Both the position numbers and the translations under genes were made by a program. From positions 1-64,000 of the forward strand of contig JBBAKM010000015.1 in assembly GCA_040403495.1 (NCBI GenBank): a stretch of DNA of 64,000 nucleotides, read 5' to 3'. The stretch is from JABMMZ01 sp040403495 (GTDB lineage: Bacteria > Bacteroidota > Bacteroidia > NS11-12g > UBA955). Positions 8,601 through 15,216 of the stretch are shown piece by piece (position 1 is the stretch's first letter; every line of letters starts with the position of its first letter). Below the pieces are notes generated by a model. The model saw only the letters and a program-made list of their open reading frames with translations. It was not told the origin of the DNA and did not search any database.

Positions 8601-10174
8601 GCACAAGCGGCACCCATTATTTCAGATCCGTTGTAAATACAAATGCTTGTAGCACCTCTGATATATATTCAGATTGGTATCCCATTGTTGCAACAACCGG
8701 AGCAACGCCAATTGGAGGCGAAGTATCAAGCCAATCTCATTGTTCAGTCAACAATTCAGGAACTTTGGAATTAACAGGAGCTTCAGGTGGAACCTACAAT
8801 TGGCAAACCTCTACAGACAATGGTCTCACTTGGGCGAATACAAGTCCTGTAAACACTGGTTTGTCACTTACTTATGCCAACATAACCCGAAATACATTTT
8901 TTAGAGTGCAAGTTAGCAATGGTTGTAATTCAGCAAACAGCAGTTCTGGAAGTATCACCATATATGGTACTAACAAATGCCAATGGACTGGAACAAGCAA
9001 CTCAGATTGGGGAACTTCTAGTAATTGGTGTAATGGTATGATTGCTTCAAACGGAGCTGATTTTGATATAAGCCCCGAGGCTAATAACAATATTGTGTTA
9101 GATGTTAACAGAACAATTGGTACTATTAACTTCAATGGTTCTGCCAAATATATTTATTTGGGTAGCAACAATCTTTATTTAACGAATGTTATAGGAGCTG
9201 ACACATCAAATCACATAAAAACTGATGGAACAGGGGAGGTAATAGCCAGAATTGCCAATAACGATAGTTTTACCTTCAGTTTAGGTGCTAGTTCTTATAA
9301 TCCGGTTACCATTACTAATAAAACAGGTACAACAGATGATTTTGAGGTTCGTGTAATTGATAATGTTTATGACGGTGGTGCTTCAGGTACTACCCTAAAC
9401 TCACCTCGAGTAAAACGAACTTGGTTGATAAATAAAGCGGGAGGTTCATCCAATAGTGGAGATGGAATAGACATGAGTTTTAATTGGTACACACCCGAAG
9501 AGGCTGGTACAATAACAGCTCACAGTTTATACCATCACAGTGGAACTGACTGGGATTTGCAAACCGCAGGGACCTATTCCACTAGAGCAAGATATTTAAT
9601 TTACAGAGGCTATATGGGCACCTTCTCCCCATTTGCAATTGGAGATGGTATGACGCCATTGCCAGTTGATATTATTAATTTTACAGCCGAAGGAAAAGTA
9701 AACACCATTAAGTTAAATTGGATTACGGAGACAGAAATCAATCATTCACATTTTGTGGTTATGCGCAGTAAAGATGGCAAAGAGTGGGAGGAGATAGGAG
9801 TAGTTGCCAACAAATCAAATAGTCAAGGGTTAAACCAATATGAGTTAATAGACACTAAGCCATACTCAGACAATTATTATCAGTTGAAAATAGTTGACAA
9901 TGAGGGTAATTCAGAGTTGAGTGACATCCGATTTGTACAATTGTCAAAAGGTCAAACATTGTTTGTGTTGTCGCCTAATCCTACCTCAGGAGTTGTAAAA
10001 ATACAAACAGAATCGTCCATTGCTGATTATTATGTCTTTGACATTTCAGGTAAAGTTTTACAACAAGGAAGGTTAAACAAAGAAATCAAAATAGAGAATC
10101 TTAGTTCAGGTATTTATTTAATCAAGGTAATGGTAGAAGACAGAGTTGAGATTAAGAAACTGATTGTGGAATAG
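5630..10174 (+). CDS. Giant T9SS-secreted adhesin with Ig-like repeats and C-type lectin domain
   Basis: 1,514 residues. A signal peptide (MKYFNHKILLIFLLVWG, ending MFAQ) is followed at about 40-190 by a Gly/Ser-rich domain beginning CNCPTGQVVVGIQ, possibly jacalin-like. Residues about 195-545 and 835-1110 carry Ig-like repeats with the recurring WQTS or WQTT core and regularly placed cysteines. Residues about 655-822 resemble a C-type lectin domain: YYEYVSQSKNWTQA, WMGGTDN, WQSGEPNNYN and a late CIIEYG. About 1340-1435 is the Fn3-like PLPVDIINFTAE module that often precedes sorting signals, and 1440-1514 is a T9SS type A sorting domain (LSPNPTSGVVKIQ; SGIYLIKVMVEDR). It is probably exported by T9SS and bound to the surface, where it could bind glycans. 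Composition is more GC-rich and Thr/Gly/Ser-rich than its neighbours, and palindromic repeats lie on both sides. Confidence 0.88.
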   Translation: MKYFNHKILLIFLLVWGTNMFAQTYSLGGTTSTTSTLKGGTAGSTSCNCPTGQVVVGIQGNTGAFLDNFKLACRTLNSDGTLGSTITYTTANGTSTGGSAQSPYTFSDKAIVGGYLRAGGNLDGIQLYAQTTSFIGAGSTNSSSPTSLTFLGSSSGGSAYSAIYVPNGYVVTGMKFTSGTYASDFAFNYQDLIATASTPTTVNVSGGGTSCGGSITLSASTPGTGNTIYWQTSSTGTSTADGSGTTKAVSVTGTWYARGRTSGGTWGNAGTPATVTINAVPSAVSVSGSTSACGSATVTLNATGGAVGTMYWQGTTSGGTSTGTASTSQSVTTSSTRTYYFNSRSSAGCWGTQGSATVTITANPTASTSISGTTSICQGTSTTLAAVGGTNSYQWQTGSCGGTSAGTASTLTVSPSVTTTYFLRRANGSCLSTCVSTTVTVTSTSQDVNLPTTYTGSITGGNSITSGNTATLTISGYSGTIAWQSSANNSTFTDVGSSATSYTSGALSTTTYYRAKVIENTCKYNYTNTNAVIVNPAPTSTTAPGITIDVNSLSVTNNTATAVDPNLTMSFTGNLSGFTVTISQNYTNGDVLAYTGSLPTGITTSGFNTQRRSITFNGTTSAANWQTLLRSVTIRTTSATCNPETRKVSFTASTNFYNFFNGHYYEYVSQSKNWTQARDYAASKTFYGRQGYLVVITSAEENAYISQMIGYNTWMGGTDNYKLINAAVGYTKYANQAASEGKYHWVTGPEKGINFSNGNGSPSIPAGRYCRWQSGEPNNYNTGFYDNNVGAYGEHYMHIYADRKTWNDFPNDRYFACIIEYGDMPGDNPQGTVEGTRNITVNVPATGSIGGAATVCSGSNSTTLTLSGNASGSTLARWESSPDNFLETTNSLTSTSTSYTATNLTQTTHFRAVILNGTCTTVTSSVKITVVDLNAGDVVANSNQVCTNQSARLTLSGLEGSVVKWQTTTNTSSGSNTDISNTTTSLTRTVSTSGTHYFRSVVNTNACSTSDIYSDWYPIVATTGATPIGGEVSSQSHCSVNNSGTLELTGASGGTYNWQTSTDNGLTWANTSPVNTGLSLTYANITRNTFFRVQVSNGCNSANSSSGSITIYGTNKCQWTGTSNSDWGTSSNWCNGMIASNGADFDISPEANNNIVLDVNRTIGTINFNGSAKYIYLGSNNLYLTNVIGADTSNHIKTDGTGEVIARIANNDSFTFSLGASSYNPVTITNKTGTTDDFEVRVIDNVYDGGASGTTLNSPRVKRTWLINKAGGSSNSGDGIDMSFNWYTPEEAGTITAHSLYHHSGTDWDLQTAGTYSTRARYLIYRGYMGTFSPFAIGDGMTPLPVDIINFTAEGKVNTIKLNWITETEINHSHFVVMRSKDGKEWEEIGVVANKSNSQGLNQYELIDTKPYSDNYYQLKIVDNEGNSELSDIRFVQLSKGQTLFVLSPNPTSGVVKIQTESSIADYYVFDISGKVLQQGRLNKEIKIENLSSGIYLIKVMVEDRVEIKKLIVE

Positions 10175-10192
10175 TCCCGATAGCTATCGGGA
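10175..10192. repeat. 18-bp palindrome immediately after the adhesin stop codon
   Basis: TCCCGATAGCTATCGGGA is perfectly self-complementary and starts on the base after the TAG. It could fold as a 3'-end hairpin, but no T-run follows. It is more likely a member of the local dispersed palindromes. Confidence 0.6.
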
Positions 10193-10199
10193 AATGGTA

Positions 10200-10311
10200 G
10201 AGACGCCTAGCGAGGCGTCTGTAAACCAACCGTAATGATTTCCCGCCGTTCATCGCAATGTTATTTATAGAACGCCTCGCGAGGCGTCTCTATAAATAGC
10301 CACATCGTGGC
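10200..10311. repeat. Dispersed palindromic repeats, copies D and E
   Basis: Copy D has arms AGACGCCT and AGGCGTCT at 10201-10220 around AGCG. Copy E starts GATTTCCCGCCGTTCATCGC and carries ACGCCTCGCGAGGCGT at 10272-10287. A small hairpin, GCCAC ATC GTGGC, follows at 10299-10311. Copy E is the counterpart of the copy at 3306-3357. Confidence 0.7.
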
Positions 10312-10375
10312 GAAATTGTATTAATATTAAACAATCACGCTGAAAGGTGCGAACCCCTAAACAATTCAACCCCTT

Positions 10376-10475
10376 NNNNNNNNNNNNNNNNNNNNNNNNN
10401 NNNNNNNNNNNNNNNNNNNNNNNNNNNNNNNNNNNNNNNNNNNNNNNNNNNNNNNNNNNNNNNNNNNNNNNNNNN
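10376..10475. other. Assembly gap of exactly 100 N
   Basis: A run of 100 unknown bases, the usual placeholder for a scaffold join of unknown size. The sequence just right of it is the first copy of a direct repeat, which probably caused the break. Confidence 0.98.
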
Positions 10476-10613
10476 AAACAAATAAAAGATTCTGAATAAA
10501 TTTTGAGGACAAAATTTTCCAGAATGACTAACGGACTTTTCAACCCTTTCAACCCCTTAAACAAATAAAAGATTCTGAATAAATTTTGAGGACAAAATTT
10601 TCCAGAATGACTA
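10476..10613. repeat. 55-bp direct repeat, two copies, 83-bp period
   Basis: An identical 55-bp sequence occurs at 10476-10530 and 10559-10613, beginning AAACAAATAAAAGATTCTG and ending TCCAGAATGACTA. Each copy contains an imperfect inverted repeat: ATTCTG near its start pairs with CAGAAT near its end, and AAATTTT pairs with AAAATTT. The spacer is C-rich (TTTCAACCC). More copies may be hidden in the gap. Confidence 0.85.
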
Positions 10614-10670
10614 GATGCCTAAACAATTTAAACCTCCTCAACCCTTTAAACGCCTAAACACCTAAACAAT

Positions 10671-10750
10671 TAAACACCCTTCGAGAGCCTCAGGGTGACA
10701 ATTAAACAATTAAACACCCTTCGAGAGCCTCAGGGTGACAATTAAACAAT
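10671..10750. repeat. 40-bp tandem repeat, two full copies
   Basis: The unit starts TAAACACCCTTCGAGAGCC, continues CAGGGTGACAATTAAACAAT, and occurs at 10671-10710 and 10711-10750. Inside each unit CACCCT pairs with AGGGTG around an 11-base loop. Confidence 0.85.
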
Positions 10751-10761
10751 TAAACAATCAT

Positions 10762-10792
10762 TTTGAAAATTTAAAAAATAGTTTTACCTTTG
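10762..10792 (+). promoter_or_regulatory. Consensus promoter of the rpsP operon
   Basis: TTTG at 10762-10765, exactly 19 bases, then TACCTTTG at 10785-10792. This is a full TTTG-N19-TAnnTTTG match, as expected for a ribosomal protein operon. The leader to the rpsP ATG is about 40 nt. Confidence 0.8.
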
Positions 10793-10837
10793 CACCCCGC
10801 AAGAAAAGGAGAACTTGCGTTTAATTATAAAAGCAAT

Positions 10838-11395
10838 ATGGCAACAAAATTAAGATTACAACGTCATGGACGTAAAAAACAAGCCTACTACTACATTGTG
10901 GCTGCAGATTCACGTGCTCCGAGAGATGGTAGATTTATTGAAAGAGTTGGTGATTACAATCCAAACACTAACCCTGCAACAATCAATATCGATCTTCAAA
11001 AAGCAGTGAATTGGTTAGATAACGGTGCTATCCCTACGGATACCGTTAGAGCAATTCTATCTTACAAAGGCGCAATGATGTTACATCACTTACACGGTGG
11101 TGTAAGAAAAGGCGCAATGACTCAAGAACAAGCTGATGCAAAATTCGAAGCTTGGCAAAATGAAAAAGCAAACAAAGTACAATCTAAACGCGATACTTTA
11201 GCGGATAAACGTGCTGCTGTTGATGCTGAACGTTTAAAAGCTGAAACTGCAGTTAAAGAAGCAAAAGCTGCTGCAATTGCTGCTAAAAACGTAGTAGTTG
11301 AAGAAGCGCCTGCAGAGGAAGCTCCAGTAAGCGAAACAGAAGTTAGCGACGCACCAGAAGCAGAATCTAATGCTCCTGAAACAACAGAAGCTTAA
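10838..11395 (+). CDS. rpsP: 30S ribosomal protein S16 with long C-terminal tail
   Basis: Start at the ATG opening MATKLRLQRHGRKKQAYYYI, the conserved S16 N-terminus. An earlier in-frame codon at 10790 overlaps the promoter -7 box and is rejected. Residues 1 to about 85 are the S16 fold (DSRAPRDGRFIERVGDYNP; GAIPTDTVRAIL). The remaining ~100 residues form a charged tail, first Lys/Ala-rich and helical, then Glu/Ala/Pro/Thr-rich. S16 is about 80-90 residues in many bacteria, and longer tails occur in Bacteroidota. It binds 16S rRNA during 30S assembly. It leads the rpsP-rimM-trmD cluster; two hairpins follow its stop codon and may lower expression of the downstream genes. Confidence 0.97.
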   Translation: MATKLRLQRHGRKKQAYYYIVAADSRAPRDGRFIERVGDYNPNTNPATINIDLQKAVNWLDNGAIPTDTVRAILSYKGAMMLHHLHGGVRKGAMTQEQADAKFEAWQNEKANKVQSKRDTLADKRAAVDAERLKAETAVKEAKAAAIAAKNVVVEEAPAEEAPVSETEVSDAPEAESNAPETTEA

Positions 11396-11401
11396 TTTAT
11401 T

Positions 11402-11424
11402 CTTTGTTTAAATGTTAAACAAAG
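11402..11424 (+). promoter_or_regulatory. Perfect hairpin with the rimM start codon as its loop
   Basis: Left arm CTTTGTTTAA (11402-11411) and right arm TTAAACAAAG (11415-11424) are perfectly complementary over 10 bp. The three loop bases 11412-11414 are the ATG of rimM. In RNA this would hide the ribosome-entry region. No T-run follows, so it looks like a translational rather than a termination element. Confidence 0.65.
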
Positions 11425-11909
11425 CAAACAATATTCATTCAAAACCCACTCAAAAAGTGGGTTTTGTTTTGAAAACACATGGCTACAAAGGGCACCTGAA
11501 ATTTCAATCTGATTTCGACATCGAAGATGATTTTCTTCTTCTCGAAATTAATCAAAAATTCGTCCCTTTCGAAATTGAAGCCATAAACCCACAAGGAAAT
11601 ATTATCAAACTCAAAGGGATAGATACTGAAACCGAAGCCTCTCGTCTGTCCGGATTGTCTATTCTTGCCTTCAGTGACGAAATAGAAAGAGATGAACTCG
11701 ATTTTGAAGGTTACACTTTGGTCGACTTATTGACTAACACCAGTTATGTCATTACCAATGTTGAACTAATTCCCAATAATGTTTTATTGGAGTTTCGACA
11801 TGGTTTCAAAGATTGCCTTTTGCCGTTTTCGGATGGTATTATCGTTTCTATCGACCACGATACGCAAACCATTCAGGCCAATTTTCCTGATGGAATATTA
11901 GATTTGTAA
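11412..11909 (+). CDS. rimM: Ribosome maturation factor RimM
   Basis: 165 residues, near the family norm. The N-terminal beta-barrel starts at KVGFVLKTHGYKGHLKF (residues about 16-32), the usual RimM signature, and the C-terminal PRC-like barrel includes YTLVDLLTNTSYVI and ends FPDGILDL, close to the family's usual LPEGLL-type ending. RimM binds the 30S head and S19 during late assembly. The gene sits between rpsP and trmD in the canonical order, with a 16-nt gap after rpsP and 3 nt before trmD. Its start codon lies in the loop of a perfect hairpin and a second terminator-like hairpin lies within its first 20 codons. Confidence 0.95.
   Translation: MLNKANNIHSKPTQKVGFVLKTHGYKGHLKFQSDFDIEDDFLLLEINQKFVPFEIEAINPQGNIIKLKGIDTETEASRLSGLSILAFSDEIERDELDFEGYTLVDLLTNTSYVITNVELIPNNVLLEFRHGFKDCLLPFSDGIIVSIDHDTQTIQANFPDGILDL
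11441..11470 (+). terminator. Terminator-like hairpin inside the first codons of rimM
   Basis: Arms AAAACCCACT (11441-11450) and AGTGGGTTTT (11456-11465) pair perfectly over 10 bp around CAAAA, and GTTTT follows. The shape is that of a weak intrinsic terminator or attenuator 46 nt after the rpsP stop. It would let S16 mRNA end early while some polymerases continue into rimM and trmD. Confidence 0.55.
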
Positions 11910-11912
11910 ACC

Positions 11913-12590
11913 ATGAGAATAGATATTATTACCGTTCAACCTGCTTTATTCGAAGGCCCTTTTACCTGTTCTATGGTCAAAAGAGCTCAGGACAAAGGAT
12001 TGGCAACGGTCAACTTAATCAATCTAAAAGACTATGCATTGAACCGCTACGGTCAGGTTGACGATTATCAATTTGGCGGAGGTGCAGGCATGGTTTTAAT
12101 GTGTGAACCTATTGCCAATGCCATTGATGATTTGCAAAAACAAAGAACCTATCAAGAAATTATTTACACCTGTCCCGATGGTGAAATATGGAATCAAAAA
12201 ATAGCGAATACTTATTCAACTTACGAAAATATTATCATCTTGTGTGGTCATTACAAAGGGATAGACCAACGCATTCGTGATATTTATGTAACCAAAGAAA
12301 TTTCCATAGGCGATTTTGTGCTCACTGGAGGTGAATTGCCTGCCGCACTCATTACCGACAGTATAGTTCGACTTTTACCTGGGGTGTTGGGCAACGAGGA
12401 ATCGGCACTTACCGATAGTTTTCAAGATGATTTATTAGCCCCACCTGTTTATACCCGTCCTGCGGATTTCAGAGGACACAAAGTTCCCGAAGTCCTTCTT
12501 TCAGGACATTTTAAAAACATAGATGATTGGCGTATGGAACAATCAATACAACTCACCCAAACTAAGCGTCCCGATTTGCTGGACCACTAA
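11913..12590 (+). CDS. trmD: tRNA (guanine-N1-)-methyltransferase TrmD
   Basis: 225 residues, full length. It methylates G37 of tRNAs from S-adenosylmethionine, preventing +1 frameshifting. Hallmarks of the SPOUT trefoil-knot fold are visible: MRIDIITVQPALFEGP at the start, DDYQFGGGAGMVL, ILCGHYKGIDQRI, SIGDFVLTGGELPA and a C-terminal YTRPADFRGHKVPEVLLSGH. The enzyme works as a dimer in the cytosol. It follows rimM by 3 nt; the rplS gene that often comes next is absent, and an exonuclease gene starts 5 nt downstream instead. Confidence 0.97.
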   Translation: MRIDIITVQPALFEGPFTCSMVKRAQDKGLATVNLINLKDYALNRYGQVDDYQFGGGAGMVLMCEPIANAIDDLQKQRTYQEIIYTCPDGEIWNQKIANTYSTYENIIILCGHYKGIDQRIRDIYVTKEISIGDFVLTGGELPAALITDSIVRLLPGVLGNEESALTDSFQDDLLAPPVYTRPADFRGHKVPEVLLSGHFKNIDDWRMEQSIQLTQTKRPDLLDH

Positions 12591-12595
12591 AATAA

Positions 12596-13363
12596 ATGAA
12601 TTTAATACTACACAAACCACTTGTTATTTTTGATTTGGAAACCACAGGCGTAGTTCCGTCTAAAGATAGAATTATTGAGTTATTCATGATTAAGGTTTTC
12701 CCTGATGGAACCCGTAAAGAATTATACCAACGTTTTAATCCAGGTATTTCTATTCCTAAGGAAGCGTCTGATATTCATGGTATTTATGATGCCGATGTAA
12801 TTAGTGAACCTCTTTTTGAAGAAAAAGCGAATGAGATATTGCAATTTATTCTCCATTCTGATTTTGCCGGTTTTAATAGTAATAAGTTCGATTTTCCATT
12901 GTTATTGGAGTCATTTTACCGTTGTCAAATCGATTTTGATATTACTAAATGTAAGTTTATCGATGCGCAACGTGTTTTTCATTTAATGGAACCACGTACA
13001 TTGAGTGCTGCTTATAAGTTTTATTGTAATAAGGAGTTATCGGATGCCCACAGTGCTAAAGCAGACACTGAAGCAACTTGGGAAATTATTCAAGCGCAAT
13101 TGAATAAATATACCCAAATGGAACCAACGGTTGAATACATTCATCAAATGACCGGACAACATCATTTGGTTGATTTAGCCGGAAGATTGGTTTACAATGA
13201 CAAAAATGAAGTGGTTTTCAATTTCGGAAAACACAAAGGAAAAACTGTTGCCCATGTCTTTAAAACCGATAATTCATATTACGAGTGGATGATGCAAGGT
13301 GATTTTCCCGTTCAAACCAAAAAGGTATTGACTCGCCTTAGATTAGAAACCCTTCAACAATAA
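12596..13363 (+). CDS. DnaQ-like 3'-5' exonuclease with C-terminal DUF3820-type domain
   Basis: 255 residues. The DEDDh exonuclease fold covers residues 1-180: Exo I FDLETTG with D13 and E15, Exo II GFNSNKFDFPLL, Exo III with the His and Asp of HSAKADTEATW. Residues about 205-250 (FNFGKHKGKTVAHVF, then YYEWMMQGDF) match the small domain found at the C-terminus of ExoX-like nucleases. The two-domain layout points to a stand-alone DNA exonuclease rather than the polymerase III epsilon proofreading subunit. It is 5 nt downstream of trmD, so it is probably the fourth gene of the rpsP operon. Confidence 0.85.
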   Translation: MNLILHKPLVIFDLETTGVVPSKDRIIELFMIKVFPDGTRKELYQRFNPGISIPKEASDIHGIYDADVISEPLFEEKANEILQFILHSDFAGFNSNKFDFPLLLESFYRCQIDFDITKCKFIDAQRVFHLMEPRTLSAAYKFYCNKELSDAHSAKADTEATWEIIQAQLNKYTQMEPTVEYIHQMTGQHHLVDLAGRLVYNDKNEVVFNFGKHKGKTVAHVFKTDNSYYEWMMQGDFPVQTKKVLTRLRLETLQQ

Positions 13364-13374
13364 TATAAAATATA

Positions 13375-14112
13375 GTGTCTAAAAGAATAACTTTCGATCA
13401 GCTTGTCGTTTTTGAATCTGATGATTTTATAGCCATCAATAAACCGCCATTTGTGCCGTCATTGCACGAAAGGTTCGATGAAGGGAAAACGCAATCTATA
13501 GTTGAAATCGTTAAAGCAGTGAACGAGGACTATTCTTTGTGTCACCGTTTGGACAGGGAAACTTCGGGAGTAATGCTTGTAGCTAAACATGCCGAAGCTT
13601 ATCGTTTTATGTCCTTGTTGTTTGAAAACAGACAGGTCAAAAAAACGTATCATGCAATAGTTTCTGCCCCTGTAAATATTCAGGATTTAAAAGTAGAATT
13701 GTCGCTGTACACTGACAGTAAAAGAAGAGTGCAAATCTCTAGAAGTAAAGGAAAGCCTTCTGTTACCATTATCAATACCTTGAAAAAGTACAAGCATTTT
13801 ACTTTACTAGCTTGTCAACCCATAACAGGGCGACTGCACCAAATTAGGGTGCATTGTATGGCTCAAAATTTACCTTTGGTTGGGGATGTTTTGTATGGTG
13901 GAAAGCCTGCCTATTTATCAATGATTAAAAGGAAAGTACAGCAATCTAAAGATTCTGAAGAAAAACCAATGATTGGTCGATTTGCATTACATGCACACAG
14001 TATAGAATTTACCAATATGCAAGGTGAACTTGTAACAATTACTGCGCCTTATGCCAACGATTTCGAGGTGTTTGTTAAGTTGCTCGACAAGTATGATACA
14101 GAAACTGCTTAG
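13375..14112 (+). CDS. RluA-family pseudouridine synthase
   Basis: 245 residues from a GTG start; no nearer ATG gives the conserved N-terminus. The catalytic motif CHRLDRETSGVMLVAK holds the Asp nucleophile, followed by KTYHAIV and GRLHQIRVHC with LVGDVLYGG, all RluA-family signatures. It isomerises uridines in rRNA or tRNA. There is no N-terminal S4 domain, which fits the shorter TruC/RluA-like members more than RluC or RluD; the exact target cannot be read from sequence. It starts 11 nt after the exonuclease stop and converges with the next gene, sharing TTAG at the two stops. Confidence 0.9.
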   Translation: MSKRITFDQLVVFESDDFIAINKPPFVPSLHERFDEGKTQSIVEIVKAVNEDYSLCHRLDRETSGVMLVAKHAEAYRFMSLLFENRQVKKTYHAIVSAPVNIQDLKVELSLYTDSKRRVQISRSKGKPSVTIINTLKKYKHFTLLACQPITGRLHQIRVHCMAQNLPLVGDVLYGGKPAYLSMIKRKVQQSKDSEEKPMIGRFALHAHSIEFTNMQGELVTITAPYANDFEVFVKLLDKYDTETA

Positions 14113-14126
14113 TTAAGCTGTTTCTG
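14099..14126. terminator. Convergent hairpin between rluA-type and AI-2E transporter genes
   Basis: Arms CAGAAACTGCTTA (14099-14111) and TAAGCTGTTTCTG (14114-14126) pair with one mismatch and span both stop codons. It could end transcription from both sides, but neither strand shows a clear T-run. Confidence 0.45.
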
Positions 14127-15116
14127 ATGTAATTGATTGAATAAGGCAATAAACAATACCATCAAAACAGGTCCATAGATTACGCCCCAAAAACCAAGTA
14201 GGCTTATCCCAAATAATACTCCAAAAATGGTAATTAATGGATGGGTTTCTGCTATTTTTTTCTGTAATATAAATCTGAAAACATTGTCACTACTGCCAAT
14301 GATGAAAAAACCGTATAATCCAAGCATTATTCCGGGCATCACTGTCCCTTGTGCAATAATGTAAATACTTAGAGGCAACCACACTGCCATGGTTCCTACG
14401 ACAGGGATAATACTGACTAATCCTGTAATTAGTCCCCACGTAATAGGTTCATTAACCCCAAAAATGTAATAGCCAATAATGGCAACAATAGCCTGAATAA
14501 AGGCAAGGATATACAAGCCAATGGCATTGCTGTAAATACTCAATCTTACCGCCTTTACTATTTGAATGTTTTGGTTTAAACGAAATGGGAGGTGGTGATT
14601 TAGCCAGCGGTGAATAATTCTATTGTTGAGAAGCGTAAACCACAATATAACCATTAAAAACACAAAATTTGTTAAACTGTTAAATCCTGAATTAATAATT
14701 TGTGGAACTGTATTTTTAATAAGGTCAGCAATCATTTGATAGCTTTCTTTACTTAATAAGTTGATTCCAAATTGATTTAACAAATAAGTATTAATAAGTT
14801 GGATATTATCCAACATGGGTTGTGGGTTATCTATGATGGGTTTTATTTTCGAGAACACAAAAATACTGAGTAAATAAAAGGGGAAAACAATTAGAATAAC
14901 GGAGGCGAACAACAAGGTTAAATTCGCAGCAATGGGTTTCCATTTTTTCTTATGTACCAGAATATTAAAGGGTTTACTCAGTACAACAGTCAAAGTGATG
15001 GCGCCTAACATAGCCCCAATCATAAAGTAAAGAGTTTTGAATATAATCAACCCAATAATTATGAGTAATGCAAGGGTGATTAGTTTGATGTTTTTAGAAG
15101 AGGTGTCTTGTGTCAT
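14109..15116 (-). CDS. AI-2E family (PerM/YdiK-like) membrane transporter
   Basis: 335 residues with about eight membrane segments: paired helices at residues 12-47, one at about 62-85, one at about 147-165 after a soluble stretch, then a helix-rich C-terminal half. The conserved C-terminal region is visible: GLITGLVSIIPVVGTMAVWLP, LGLYGFFIIGSSDNVFRFIL and HPLITIFGVLFGISLLGFWGVIYGPVL. The family was named after E. coli TqsA, an autoinducer-2 exporter, but includes Na+/H+ antiporter-like and unknown members, so the substrate is open. It stands alone on its strand, convergent with the pseudouridine synthase gene. Confidence 0.9.
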   Translation of the reverse strand: MTQDTSSKNIKLITLALLIIIGLIIFKTLYFMIGAMLGAITLTVVLSKPFNILVHKKKWKPIAANLTLLFASVILIVFPFYLLSIFVFSKIKPIIDNPQPMLDNIQLINTYLLNQFGINLLSKESYQMIADLIKNTVPQIINSGFNSLTNFVFLMVILWFTLLNNRIIHRWLNHHLPFRLNQNIQIVKAVRLSIYSNAIGLYILAFIQAIVAIIGYYIFGVNEPITWGLITGLVSIIPVVGTMAVWLPLSIYIIAQGTVMPGIMLGLYGFFIIGSSDNVFRFILQKKIAETHPLITIFGVLFGISLLGFWGVIYGPVLMVLFIALFNQLHQKQLN

Positions 15117-15173
15117 GAGCTTTTAGCAATATTAAAGTCAAAAGTTGAGAATTAAAAATCATTGTTACTTTAA

Positions 15174-15204
15174 TTTTCTATAATCTATAAATGATGTACT
15201 TTTG
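15174..15204 (+). promoter_or_regulatory. Putative promoter of the TonB-dependent receptor
   Basis: TACTTTTG at 15197-15204 matches the -7 consensus; TTTT (not TTTG) stands 19 bases upstream at 15174-15177. The ATG follows 12 nt after the box. Confidence 0.55.
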
Positions 15205-15216
15205 CGGATTAATAAT

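Larger units (their letters stand above)
10175..10837. other. Gene-free repeat region with assembly gap
   Basis: 660 bases between the adhesin and rpsP. Contents in order: palindromic repeats, a C/A-rich stretch with scattered AAACAATT-type words, 100 N at 10376-10475, a 55-bp direct repeat, a 40-bp tandem repeat, and the rpsP promoter. No gene is supported; the minus-strand open frame across it depends on the N run. Confidence 0.75.

Noticed and set aside
10265..10564. 99-codon minus-strand frame across the gap
   Set aside because: A third of it is encoded by the 100 N and the rest is palindromic repeat; it is an artefact.
10790..10837. Earlier start for rpsP
   Set aside because: It overlaps the -7 box of the promoter and adds 16 residues ahead of the conserved S16 start MATKLRLQRHG.
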